A stretch of 53,353 nucleotides of DNA, taken from contig JAUNBR010000018.1 in NCBI GenBank assembly GCA_030527015.1, positions 1-53,353 on the forward strand, written 5' to 3'. Positions 15,561 through 23,272 of the stretch are shown here, in pieces. Position 1 is the first letter of the stretch. Each line of letters begins with the position of its first letter. Below the pieces are notes generated by a model, which was not told where the DNA came from, did not search any database, and saw nothing but the letters and a program-made list of their open reading frames with translations. The translations under genes were made by a program, and so were the position numbers. This stretch comes from Planctomycetia bacterium. GTDB taxonomy: Bacteria; Planctomycetota; Planctomycetia; Pirellulales; Thermoguttaceae.

Positions 15561-16841
15561 TTAGTCCCGATGAATCCACTTTTTCATTTCTTCAGTGATA
15601 ACGATAATCTGGAAATCCTTAAACCACATTTCCACATCTGCATTTCCATGTAACTGCAGAGCGACTTTTCCTGTTTTTTCACATTTCGGATCTATTATAT
15701 CAAAAGTCGTGAAACCATTAATCATATTTATAATTCGGTCTCCGCATGCGGTGGTGCAGACGGTGTTCCAGTCATCTGTCTGACGAACTTTCTTCACCAG
15801 CGCGTCATTTTGAGCCACCCAGCCGCGGCCAGGTGTTTTATCTCCGGCCGTGTGCCAGAGCGCGGAATCTTTTTCATTTCCTGCGATTTCATTTTGAAAA
15901 CCCTTCAGCAGCCAGGGAGTATTCACTTCTTCTGCCCGAAAATAAAGAGCACTGTTTCCTCCAAAAATCCGATATGTCACTTTTACGATAAAATCAGAAT
16001 ATGGATCATCAGATACCACCAGACCGTCTTTCGCCTGAGTCCGATTATGGCGTCCACGGAGAAATCCTTCTTTTTCATCAAAAGACCATTCTTCTGGAAG
16101 CACAAAATGCGCATTTACGAGTTTCATTTTTCCATTTTCATCTTTTACAAAAAAAGATTTCCATTCCGTTTTCCCAAGATCTTTTATCCGAATATTTCGG
16201 AAGCATATTTTCCCCTGTTTTCCAGCGTGTACCTGAAGTCCCAAAATACCAGAAAGGTCATAATAATCAAAAATATTTGCGGCCGCCACACCATTTACCC
16301 ACGTCCGGATGGAGGGCCCCACACACTGAATTTCCAGCGTATTCCACTGTCCCTGCTTTAGGGTTTCATTCACTTTCTTCATTATTTCCGGAGAATTTTG
16401 ACCGAGAAAACGGATGCCGTGCTGACTTCCACGCCGGCCTTCATCATAAATTTTTCCGGTGTCTCCATCTTCTTCATGGTCAATTTCCGCCTGATAACCG
16501 AAAACACGTTCTCTGTTATTCTTTTTACGTACATGACTGCGGAACTGGACGCCCGAGTTTCCTGACACATCCATCTTAAATTCTAATTTTAGAATAAAAT
16601 CGCCATATTCTTTTTCCGTGCACAGAAAAGTATTATGTGGTGTATTCGGCACGCATTCTCCGACGATAACCCCATCTTCCACTTTAAATGTGCCGGAGCC
16701 TCCTTTTACCGTCCAGCCAGTCAGGTCTTTTCCGTTAAATAAAGAAACAAAACCTGTTTCGGTGTCTGCTGCAAAAATTTCTTGAAGACCAAAAATGATC
16801 AGACCGATAAAAAAAATGGTGGTAAAACGTTTTTTTCTCAT
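15561..16841 (-). CDS. Secreted protein with two DUF1080 (3-keto-disaccharide hydrolase / LamG-like) domains
   Basis: Signal peptide at residues 1-25 (KKRFTTIFFIGLIIFGLQEIFA). The first DUF1080 domain (about 28-222) starts with the hallmark FVSLFNGKDLTGWTVKGG and continues with GDFILKLEFKM, SGVQFRSH and GYQAEIDHE. The second (about 232-418) is more diverged, with DFIVKVTYRIFGGNSALYFR and GFQNEIAG. The fold is a concanavalin-like jelly roll. Family members act on 3-keto-glycosides or serve as carbohydrate-binding modules. Planctomycetes carry many copies. The enzyme is probably periplasmic. AGGAG lies about 7 bases upstream of the ATG, a good ribosome site. Confidence 0.88.
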   Translation of the reverse strand: MRKKRFTTIFFIGLIIFGLQEIFAADTETGFVSLFNGKDLTGWTVKGGSGTFKVEDGVIVGECVPNTPHNTFLCTEKEYGDFILKLEFKMDVSGNSGVQFRSHVRKKNNRERVFGYQAEIDHEEDGDTGKIYDEGRRGSQHGIRFLGQNSPEIMKKVNETLKQGQWNTLEIQCVGPSIRTWVNGVAAANIFDYYDLSGILGLQVHAGKQGKICFRNIRIKDLGKTEWKSFFVKDENGKMKLVNAHFVLPEEWSFDEKEGFLRGRHNRTQAKDGLVVSDDPYSDFIVKVTYRIFGGNSALYFRAEEVNTPWLLKGFQNEIAGNEKDSALWHTAGDKTPGRGWVAQNDALVKKVRQTDDWNTVCTTACGDRIINMINGFTTFDIIDPKCEKTGKVALQLHGNADVEMWFKDFQIIVITEEMKKWIHRD

Positions 16842-16885
16842 ATAAATTCTCCTGTGTTAAATAAATTGTATACAGACATTACTCT

Positions 16886-16928
16886 TATACCGGATTCACT
16901 ATCATTTTCGCTTCTCTGTCCGCCGACA
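16886..16928 (+). repeat. MITE-like element, truncated at the extra hairpin
   Basis: TATACCGGATTCACTATCAT, then CTGTCCGCCGACA, after which a new full copy begins. It looks like one copy inserted into or replacing another. Confidence 0.75.
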
Positions 16929-16933
16929 CGCTT

Positions 16934-17038
16934 TATACCCGATACATAATAAAATTCCGCTTTTCCGGCATTTTGTTTCGCTAAAAATGCCTACTTTCGG
17001 AACCGCACAAAAAGGAAATTTAAAGTGGAAGCAGTATA
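16934..17038 (+). repeat. MITE-like element, full copy
   Basis: 105 bp. Starts TATACCCGATACATAAT and ends GGAAGCAGTATA. Confidence 0.92.
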
Positions 17039-17199
17039 TGTTATGTGTAAAATGTTCTAAAATTCAGATGTGTTTATATAATATCTTTAATTTTAACAAC
17101 TTATGTCGATTTTACAAGCATTCTGAAGGGTATAAAAAGAATAAATGATAAGATTAGGAAATAATTAATATGAAAATCATACATGATATTATACTTAAG

Positions 17200-17266
17200 A
17201 TACGTAAAAAATCACGTTTTCGGCATTTTTGACGCCTAAAAAGTGCGTTTTTCTGTCCGCGCAAAA
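17200..17266 (+). repeat. MITE-like element, degenerate copy
   Basis: Weak match: GATACGTAAAAAATCACG, CGGCATTTTTGACGCCTAAA, CCGCGCAAAAC. No right end. Confidence 0.4.
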
Positions 17267-17269
17267 CAT

Positions 17270-17373
17270 TATTTTGGTTCCACTTTAAATTTTCCTTTTG
17301 TACGATTCTCGAAGCAGGTATTTTCAGCGAAGTAAATGCCGGAGAAACTGAAATTTATAGTGAATCTGATATA
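17270..17373 (-). repeat. MITE-like element, full copy, reverse
   Basis: GGTTCCACTTTAAATTTTCC at one end and ATAGTGAATCTGATATA at the other; core TTTTCAGCGAAGTAAATGCC. Confidence 0.88.
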
Positions 17374-17566
17374 AATACTGATTCTGTACGGAATGAAAGG
17401 CAATTTTTCAGAAAAAAGCCTGAGTCTGCCAAACTTCTTGGTGTTTTTTCGGAACCGTGGAGCATCGGCTCAGGGATAATATTATCTTTTTTGTAAAAAA
17501 TTTGTTTTCAGACATTTTTTGACTATTATATTTTGAGAAGAATATGTTATAATGATCAAAAATTTT

Positions 17567-17693
17567 TATACCCGATGCATCATGAATTTTTGTTTTCCCT
17601 GTCCGCTGACAGGCAGATCAGTTTTTTTGCTTCCCTAAAGATTCCAGGTTTCCAGCGCCACATAAAATGGAAATTTAAAGGAAAGCCAGTATG
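17567..17693 (+). repeat. MITE-like element, long form
   Basis: Starts TATACCCGATGCATCATG. Contains CTGTCCGCTGACAG and ends AAAGCCAGTATG. Confidence 0.88.
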
Positions 17694-17767
17694 GATCTGA
17701 GAAAACAGAAATTTTGTGAAATGAGTACAGGAAAAATCGGAAGAGTGAATATTTTTTTGTGATCGGA

Positions 17768-17873
17768 TATAACTGGTTCCACTTTAAATTTCCGTTTTGT
17801 GCGGTTCTGAAATCAGGCATTTTCAGCGAAGCAAAATGCCGAGGAAGCGGAATTTTATAGTGCATCGGATATA
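17768..17873 (-). repeat. MITE-like element, full copy, reverse
   Basis: Close to consensus: ACTGGTTCCACTTTAAATTT, GCGGTTCTGAAATCAGGC, ATAGTGCATCGGATATA. It ends 50 bases before the zinc-ribbon gene and could contribute to its leader. Confidence 0.92.
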
Positions 17874-17923
17874 TTAAAGTCAGACGGAATGTTCTGTAAA
17901 ATTTTTAATGAAAGAGAAAAATC

Positions 17924-18559
17924 ATGAGTTTTCAGTTTTACTGTCCGAATGGTCATTTACTCCAGGGAGAGGAATCCCAGGCAGGAATGGTTTCTTTATG
18001 TCCGAACTGTCAGGCTCAATTTATTATTCCTCAGCCGCCGTCATCTGGAGCAGGTCATATGCCACCCGTTCCTCCGCCGGTTCCGCCGGCACCGTCTCTT
18101 CCTGTTTCTGACGCCGGGAGTGCGGCGAATGAATTTCCTTTTTCCTCTGCGCCGAATCCTGTGGCGGCCTTCATGGGAACCCAGAATTCTGAAACAAATT
18201 CTGAAAATCCCTTTAATTTCGGTGGTGGGTTTCAAAATTTAGTGGTCGGAGAGGGTGAATTCCATAATTTAAAAGCGGTGGCTCCGAAAACTGCCAGTAC
18301 CGTAAAATTCCTTCACATTCCATGCCCGAAAGGTCATATTATGGAGGTACCTCGTGATTATTTGGGTGAAGAAGTCGTGTGTCCTCAGTGTGGAAAAGAG
18401 TTTATTCTCCGATATGAAAAAAGTCTGGAGTATCAAAAAGAGAAGGATCTCAAAGAGACAGCGGAAGCCGCACGATACGCAAAAAATTGGCTGATCTGGT
18501 CCATCGTTATGGCGATTTGCGTTCTGCTGGCAGTAATCTTTTTAATCTGTTCGTCATGA
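17924..18559 (+). CDS. Tail-anchored double zinc-ribbon protein
   Basis: A 211-residue protein with two zinc-ribbon-like units. Unit 1 (residues 1-37) has C..GH followed by CPNC. Unit 2 (about 133-165) has CPKGHIMEVP, then CPQCGKEF. Between them is a Pro/Ala/Ser/Asn-rich linker. The C-terminus is a single hydrophobic helix (about 188-209) followed by Ser-Ser, so the protein is probably tail-anchored with the zinc units in the cytoplasm. Small zinc-ribbon membrane proteins are frequent in planctomycetes. The function is unknown; a scaffold or regulatory role is a guess. A repeat copy in reverse orientation ends 50 bases upstream, and AAAGAG precedes the start. Confidence 0.78.
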   Translation: MSFQFYCPNGHLLQGEESQAGMVSLCPNCQAQFIIPQPPSSGAGHMPPVPPPVPPAPSLPVSDAGSAANEFPFSSAPNPVAAFMGTQNSETNSENPFNFGGGFQNLVVGEGEFHNLKAVAPKTASTVKFLHIPCPKGHIMEVPRDYLGEEVVCPQCGKEFILRYEKSLEYQKEKDLKETAEAARYAKNWLIWSIVMAICVLLAVIFLICSS

Positions 18560-18597
18560 CATTTTTTGTTCTGATATGTTGTCCCAAAATACTTTTT

Positions 18598-18690
18598 TAT
18601 CCCCGATACCCAATAAATTTCCGCGTTCCCTGTCCTCTGACAGGCAGACCGTCATTTTTTTGCGCTGAAAGCTGGAATTTCATACTGCCT
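18598..18690 (+). repeat. MITE-like element, long form with decayed right end
   Basis: TATCCCCGATACCCAATAAA, CTGTCCTCTGACAG and TTTTGCGCTGAAAG are clear. The right terminus is not. Confidence 0.75.
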
Positions 18691-18873
18691 CAGGGATAAA
18701 ACCAAAAAATTCAAAATTCTTTTGTGGTAAAATAAGAAAAATACAAAGAAAATACGGGCACAAAGATATTTTTTTTGATAATATTTTATTTATTGTCTGA
18801 TTATACTGACGAAATGGACGGATTATTCCGATTTTATGATTACGCAGATAGTAGAGTTATTAACAAAAATAAA

Positions 18874-18898
18874 GGATGCTTATTTTTTGAGAGCATCC
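18874..18898. other. Stem-loop, possible minus-strand terminator
   Basis: GGATGCT/AGCATCC with an 11-base loop. A T-rich run follows it on the minus strand only. No minus-strand gene is close, so its role is unclear. Confidence 0.4.
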
Positions 18899-18920
18899 GA
18901 TAATTTATATGTTTTTTAAC

Positions 18921-19039
18921 TTCTGATTTTACTTTAAATTTTCGTTTTGTACTGCTCTGAAAACAGGCTTTTTTGATGAAGGAAAAACATCTGCCTGTCG
19001 GCGGACAGGGGAACCTGAAATTTATTGTGTATCGGATAC
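18921..19039 (-). repeat. MITE-like element, long form, reverse
   Basis: CTGCCTGTCGGCGGACAGG is the reverse of the extra hairpin. Ends read ACTTTAAATTTTCG and ATTGTGTATCGGATACA. Confidence 0.85.
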
Positions 19040-19094
19040 AAAAATCTGTGTTAAGTTTTCATAAGAATATATTTAAAATCATCGGAGGTTTATA

Positions 19095-19640
19095 ATGCGG
19101 ATGATTTACGGAGAAAAAATAATATCTTTTGGTATTATTACGTTAGTGATCATACTGTGCGGGTGCCTTTCTCAGTCAGTTTCAGCGCAGTGGTCAAATT
19201 ATATGTCGAATCAGGCCGGGGACTGTCCGCAGGCGTCTGGCGTGGATCGGGGAACCCGATTTCATTCTGGTGTCGATCCGGATGGTGGCTGGGTACCGAA
19301 AGGAAAAGTAAGAGACTGGTGGGGCCCGATGCCCCAGACGAATTATACGCCCAGATATGGATGTTATCCGGGGAACGCTCGAACGATTCATCGTTATCCC
19401 GCATTTCATGGTTATTATTATCGGGCACCGTATAATTATCGGTTATATTCTGAATTTCCCTGGCATGCAGACATGGCGGAGCCGCAGCCATATCCCGCAC
19501 AGGTGATGGAGAATGAGGAAAATAGTTCTGAATATTATGATGGGCAAGAAATTATCATTCATGAAGAAATATTATCCCCTTCAAATCCTGTTTCCCCGAG
19601 GATGAATGCTCCCACACCTGCTCCTGTGCAGAATCAATAA
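19095..19640 (+). CDS. Small secreted Tyr/Pro-rich protein, possible lipoprotein
   Basis: Not recognised. The N-terminus has a hydrophobic core (about residues 11-24) ending in LCGC-LSQSVSA-QW. It could be cut by signal peptidase II before Cys24 or by signal peptidase I after VSA. The mature part is rich in Tyr, Trp, Pro and Gly (GGWVPKGKVRDWWGPMPQTN, then GYYYRAPYNYR). The C-terminus is acidic, then Pro-rich. A strong GGAGG ribosome site (19084-19088) fixes the start. This composition is typical of planctomycete envelope proteins with no known role. Confidence 0.75.
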   Translation: MRMIYGEKIISFGIITLVIILCGCLSQSVSAQWSNYMSNQAGDCPQASGVDRGTRFHSGVDPDGGWVPKGKVRDWWGPMPQTNYTPRYGCYPGNARTIHRYPAFHGYYYRAPYNYRLYSEFPWHADMAEPQPYPAQVMENEENSSEYYDGQEIIIHEEILSPSNPVSPRMNAPTPAPVQNQ

Positions 19641-19651
19641 ATCGTTCACTT

Positions 19652-19701
19652 GGGCAGGGGTCCACTTTCGATTTAAGTTTTCTGAAATTCGGAACCTGCC
19701 C
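19652..19701. other. Long stem-loop after the small secreted protein gene
   Basis: GGGCAGG..TCC pairs with GGA.CCTGCCC around a 30-base interior. It has no T run, so it is not a standard terminator, but its position 12 bases after the stop suggests 3'-end formation. Confidence 0.4.
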
Positions 19702-19740
19702 CCCCTCCATGTCTGTTGTGGGCAGCGACACAAAATATGC

Positions 19741-19773
19741 CGGAAATATTTATCGTGCATCCGGTTTCGTATA
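19741..19773 (-). repeat. MITE-like element, left-end remnant, reverse
   Basis: CGGAAATATTTATCGTGCAT then CCGG..CGTATA, a single terminus abutting the next copy in opposite orientation. Confidence 0.55.
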
Positions 19774-19781
19774 TGATTTTT

Positions 19782-19888
19782 TATACCCGATGCACTATAA
19801 ATTTTTGCTTCTCCGGCATTTTTGCTTCACTGAAAATGCCTGCTTTCGGAACCGCACAAAATGAAAATTTAAAGTGGAACCTGTCAGT
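19782..19888 (+). repeat. MITE-like element, full copy
   Basis: Starts TATACCCGATGCACTATAAA and ends GGAACCTGTCAGTGA. It abuts the WD40 remnant at 19898. Confidence 0.9.
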
Positions 19889-19897
19889 GAAAATTAA

Positions 19898-19975
19898 TTT
19901 TCGTCTCCGAGTCGCGCAGACGCTTCTTTTCACGAAGGGTTTCCGAAAGCGTCGGACTGGTCGGTGGCGGGAATT
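19898..19975 (-). pseudogene. Remnant of the kinase-WD40 linker segment
   Basis: Reads on the minus strand as PTLSETLREKKRLRDSETK, nearly identical at DNA level to the segment at about 23522-23590 inside the kinase gene and similar to the matching segment at about 22180-22250. It has no start and breaks off into a repeat copy (19782-19888). It sits downstream of the WD40 stop codon. It looks like the leftover end of a third tandem copy of the duplicated WD40 unit. Confidence 0.7.
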
Positions 19976-20140
19976 CTAATATTATACTCCATCGGTTTCA
20001 AAATCGGCCGATAACGTTCTTTTTCCCAGCGATTCAAAATGATCCTGCATGTCCGGACACTGCAGATGCCACGGAGGAATCCACACTTTTTTTCCAGACG
20101 TAAAGTATCTTGGAACATCCAAAAACCGCGATGAAAAACC

Positions 20141-23100
20141 TCATTTCACGAAAAAAGCGGAACACTTGGGTGACTGATCGTCTAATCGCATGACTCGCCA
20201 GCCTTTTTCCGTGTCCCAGATGCAAGCGTTGTTTTCGTACGCCGAAATCACGTACTTCTCGTCCGGGGACCACGCAATCGAGAAGGGATTTCCGACCGTG
20301 TTAAACGACCAGCGTTTTTCCAGCGTCGGAATGCTCCAGCACTGAATAAAACCATTTTTCGAACACGCCGCCAGTTCGCGACCGCTGGGGGAGAAGTCGA
20401 GATACTGAATCGGGCGGACGAAGGGCAGCTTCTTCAACTCACCCGTTGGGACGTGGTACAGGAACACTTCCGGATGCGTCAGCATTCCCACGGCCAACCA
20501 CTTTCCGTCCGGCGAAAAGGCGATTCCCTCCAGAAGCTCACCCACCACACCGAAAAGTTCCTTCCTTTCGCCAGTGGTCACATTAAAAGTGACGATTTTC
20601 CGCTGCGACAAGACGGCAACCAACGTTCCATCTGGCGACCAGGCATTCATGTAGGAATGTCGGCAATCGTCGCTCAAAACGGTTTTTTCCCCGGTTTCGA
20701 GAGAAATCAGTTCCAACGCTTTTCGGTCGTGCCCCGTAATGGCAAGCGTTTTTCCATCAGGCGAGAAGGACACGCAGGTCGGTTTAGTGGAGTCCCACGT
20801 TTGGAGGATTTCTCCCGTTTTCACGTCTAGCAAAGAGACTTTGTTACTATGTGGACTCGAAACGGAAAGCCGCGTTCCATCTGGCGACATTTGGATTCGC
20901 CGCATTCTCGAAGGCACTTTCGTTTTCCAGCGGAGTTCCCCTGTGTGGAGGTTCTTGCGAAAAACATAGTCGTCATTTCCCGAAATAACGTCCAAGCTCG
21001 GGTCTACTTCCGTCCCTTCCGGTGCCCGTATGGTGTCACACGGTTTTAGTCCCACCGGGACGACTCGTTCCGAACCGTTGGCGTACGGCGTGGTTTGGTA
21101 CGTCGAGCGATAGTTGGGCGCGAATCGAATGGAGCAAATGTCCTTGTCGTGCGCAAGGATTGAGTTTATGCAGTCTCCGGATGCCAGGTCGTACAGGAAA
21201 AGGGTTCCGTCCGTTTTGCAGGCGACGGTGGTTTTGTCTTGGGAGAGATCGTAAATGACGCCTTTGGGCGAGTTCCAGTATTTTACCGTCTCGCCAGTCT
21301 CGGGATTAAAAGTATAGAAAGTTTGTTTCGTATCGTCGTAGGAACACCAGAGGTTTTCCCCCATGTTGCGTGAAAAGCGGACAAATCTGAAATCCGTCGG
21401 GATCCCACGCAGACGTTTCCCGGTCTCGATGTCCCAAATAGTTGCCATACCTGCATGATCTGCAAACAACAGATAACGGTTTCCATCGTAAAATCGGGGG
21501 AGATAGCAGTGTCCAGAGAGGGGGATATCCTGTTTCTTTTGGTATGTCTGCGCATCCCACACAATGATTCTGTAGTAATAGCTCATTACCAGCCGGGAAC
21601 CATCTTCGGAAAGAACGAGACTGCTTTGATTCATATGATAAACCGTCGCGCCTTCCTGATTCATTTCCGCAAGCAGCGCTCCGTCCTCGATATTCCAAGC
21701 GCGAATGCCGGATTCCAAAACGGTGGAGAAGAGCCGCTTCCCGTCCTTGTCGAAAATCAGGTCGGCAGGGTCTTTCGTACCATTTTCGGTGATTTCAAGG
21801 ACTTTTTTCCCCGTTTCGACTTCCCAAACGTTGATGAATCCGCCCGTGCTTGCGACCGCCAGAAGTTTGGCGTCCGGCGACCAGCACAAAACCGCCACGT
21901 TCGCTTTGGGCGCTTCAAAAACACGGAGTTTCTCGCCCGTTTGCGCATCCCAAATCTTGACGAGGCTGTCAGCCTTTCCGACCGACGCGACCAGCGGACG
22001 ATTCGCCAGCGGCGGCAGATCCGTGGGAGGCACAAACCGCTTGTACGGCACCGGCCAGACGATTTCCTTCTTTTCCCCTTCCGGCGCGGCAGCCTGTTGC
22101 GCAAGCTGGTCGGCGACCGATTTTCTCGCGGCGGCCAATTCCTCGGCAGAAAGCGGGACGGGGAAGTCGGTTTTCATCGCCAATTCCCGCAGACGTTTGC
22201 TCTCACGAAGCGTTTCCGCAAGCGTCGGACCGGTCGGCGGCGTGGCGGCGCTCGCGTCGGGAACAAAGGCGGCTCTGCCATTTTGTACGTCATGGTACTC
22301 CCGAATCAATTCCAGCGTGTCGGCATTCCGAAGCTGGGCAAAGTGATGATCCCATTGTACGGTGTTATTCGCCGCCCGCGACAGGATTTCCTTTCCGTCG
22401 GGAGAAAGCTCCACGAAGAAGCACGCTTCCAATTTTTCGGGCACTTCCGCGATTTTCGCCCCGGTTTTTGCGTCGAGGGCCTGGAATTTTCCACCTTTCG
22501 TCGATACGTAAAGAATTTTTTCATCTTTGGAGAACGCGAAATTCCCTCCCGCAGAAAATTCCGGGACGATTTCCCGTATCTGCTTTCCGGTTTCCATATC
22601 CCAGAAACGGATCACTCTTTTCTCTTGGTCTGCCCGATCCAGCGTGACCAGCGTCTTTCCATCTTGCGAATATTGCATGAATGCCAACTTCGGAGCGTTC
22701 CAACGCCCGACACGTTTCCAGGTCGAAGTGTCCCAGGTGTCAATGCGTGTTTTATCATGGGTAGCACCTGAAGCGGAAATTCGGGTTCCGTCCGGCGAAA
22801 GCGCCATAGGACCACACTCCCACCCATCTGTAGCGTAGGCGGTTTGCAGGCACTCTCCCGTCTCCACATCCCAGGTTTGTAGTGTGCCTGGAAGGTGACC
22901 TGTAAGCGTAAACAGGCAACTGCTGTCTGGGGAAAAGAGTATCCGGGAAACGTTGCCTAATGATTTAGGATTCAGCACATGCCGTACCTTGCCCGATTCG
23001 ATGTCGCAGAGATAAACCTGCCGGTTCTGATAGAGCACCGCTACGTATTTTCCATTCGGTGAGGCGACGGGAATAGTGGAGGGGTAAGTAGGCCCCTTCG

Positions 23101-23272
23101 GAAACGTTCGCAATATTTCGCCCGTTTTCCGTTTTCCAGATTTTAACGCAGGAATCCCCTTTTCCGCAAGAATAAAGCACCGAACTGTCGGGGGAGAACG
23201 CCAACGCGTAGGGGATGAGATCGCCGGAATGCGCCTCCACCGACCACTTCGGTTTCCAGCTTGCCGTGTCAA
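20141..23272 (-). CDS. WD40 beta-propeller protein (C-terminal part of a frameshifted kinase-WD40 gene)
   Basis: Open frame of about 1,040 codons made almost wholly of WD40-type repeats (SPDGT-, IWD-TGE and similar strings recur every 40 or so residues), enough for about two propellers. A Pro/Ala/Glu-rich linker (about residues 350-410) separates the two halves. No plausible start codon with a signal or ribosome site lies at its 5' end. Its first WD40-like words (KRKTGEILRTF, SPNGKYVAVLYQNRQVY) continue directly from the upstream kinase frame, so this is most likely the rest of that protein, offset by one base near 23125-23135. Base composition here is visibly more GC-rich than in the flanking genes. 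Alternatively it is expressed by programmed frameshifting or internal initiation. Confidence 0.75.
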   Translation of the reverse strand: MTRQAGNRSGRWRRIPAISSPTRWRSPPTVRCFILAEKGIPALKSGKRKTGEILRTFPKGPTYPSTIPVASPNGKYVAVLYQNRQVYLCDIESGKVRHVLNPKSLGNVSRILFSPDSSCLFTLTGHLPGTLQTWDVETGECLQTAYATDGWECGPMALSPDGTRISASGATHDKTRIDTWDTSTWKRVGRWNAPKLAFMQYSQDGKTLVTLDRADQEKRVIRFWDMETGKQIREIVPEFSAGGNFAFSKDEKILYVSTKGGKFQALDAKTGAKIAEVPEKLEACFFVELSPDGKEILSRAANNTVQWDHHFAQLRNADTLELIREYHDVQNGRAAFVPDASAATPPTGPTLAETLRESKRLRELAMKTDFPVPLSAEELAAARKSVADQLAQQAAAPEGEKKEIVWPVPYKRFVPPTDLPPLANRPLVASVGKADSLVKIWDAQTGEKLRVFEAPKANVAVLCWSPDAKLLAVASTGGFINVWEVETGKKVLEITENGTKDPADLIFDKDGKRLFSTVLESGIRAWNIEDGALLAEMNQEGATVYHMNQSSLVLSEDGSRLVMSYYYRIIVWDAQTYQKKQDIPLSGHCYLPRFYDGNRYLLFADHAGMATIWDIETGKRLRGIPTDFRFVRFSRNMGENLWCSYDDTKQTFYTFNPETGETVKYWNSPKGVIYDLSQDKTTVACKTDGTLFLYDLASGDCINSILAHDKDICSIRFAPNYRSTYQTTPYANGSERVVPVGLKPCDTIRAPEGTEVDPSLDVISGNDDYVFRKNLHTGELRWKTKVPSRMRRIQMSPDGTRLSVSSPHSNKVSLLDVKTGEILQTWDSTKPTCVSFSPDGKTLAITGHDRKALELISLETGEKTVLSDDCRHSYMNAWSPDGTLVAVLSQRKIVTFNVTTGERKELFGVVGELLEGIAFSPDGKWLAVGMLTHPEVFLYHVPTGELKKLPFVRPIQYLDFSPSGRELAACSKNGFIQCWSIPTLEKRWSFNTVGNPFSIAWSPDEKYVISAYENNACIWDTEKGWRVMRLDDQSPKCSAFFVK

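Noticed and set aside
17635..17865. Minus-strand open frame of 76 codons
   Set aside because: It is composed almost wholly of two repeat copies in opposite orientation.
14361..17873. Closely spaced similar repeats as a possible CRISPR array
   Set aside because: Units are 105 bp or more, irregularly spaced, in both orientations and interrupted by genes; there are no short spacers or cas genes.
21455..22771. Open frame of 438 codons on the plus strand opposite the WD40 gene
   Set aside because: It is Arg/Phe-rich with no recognisable motif and lies fully antisense to clear WD40 repeats; it is a by-product of that gene's GC-rich codons.
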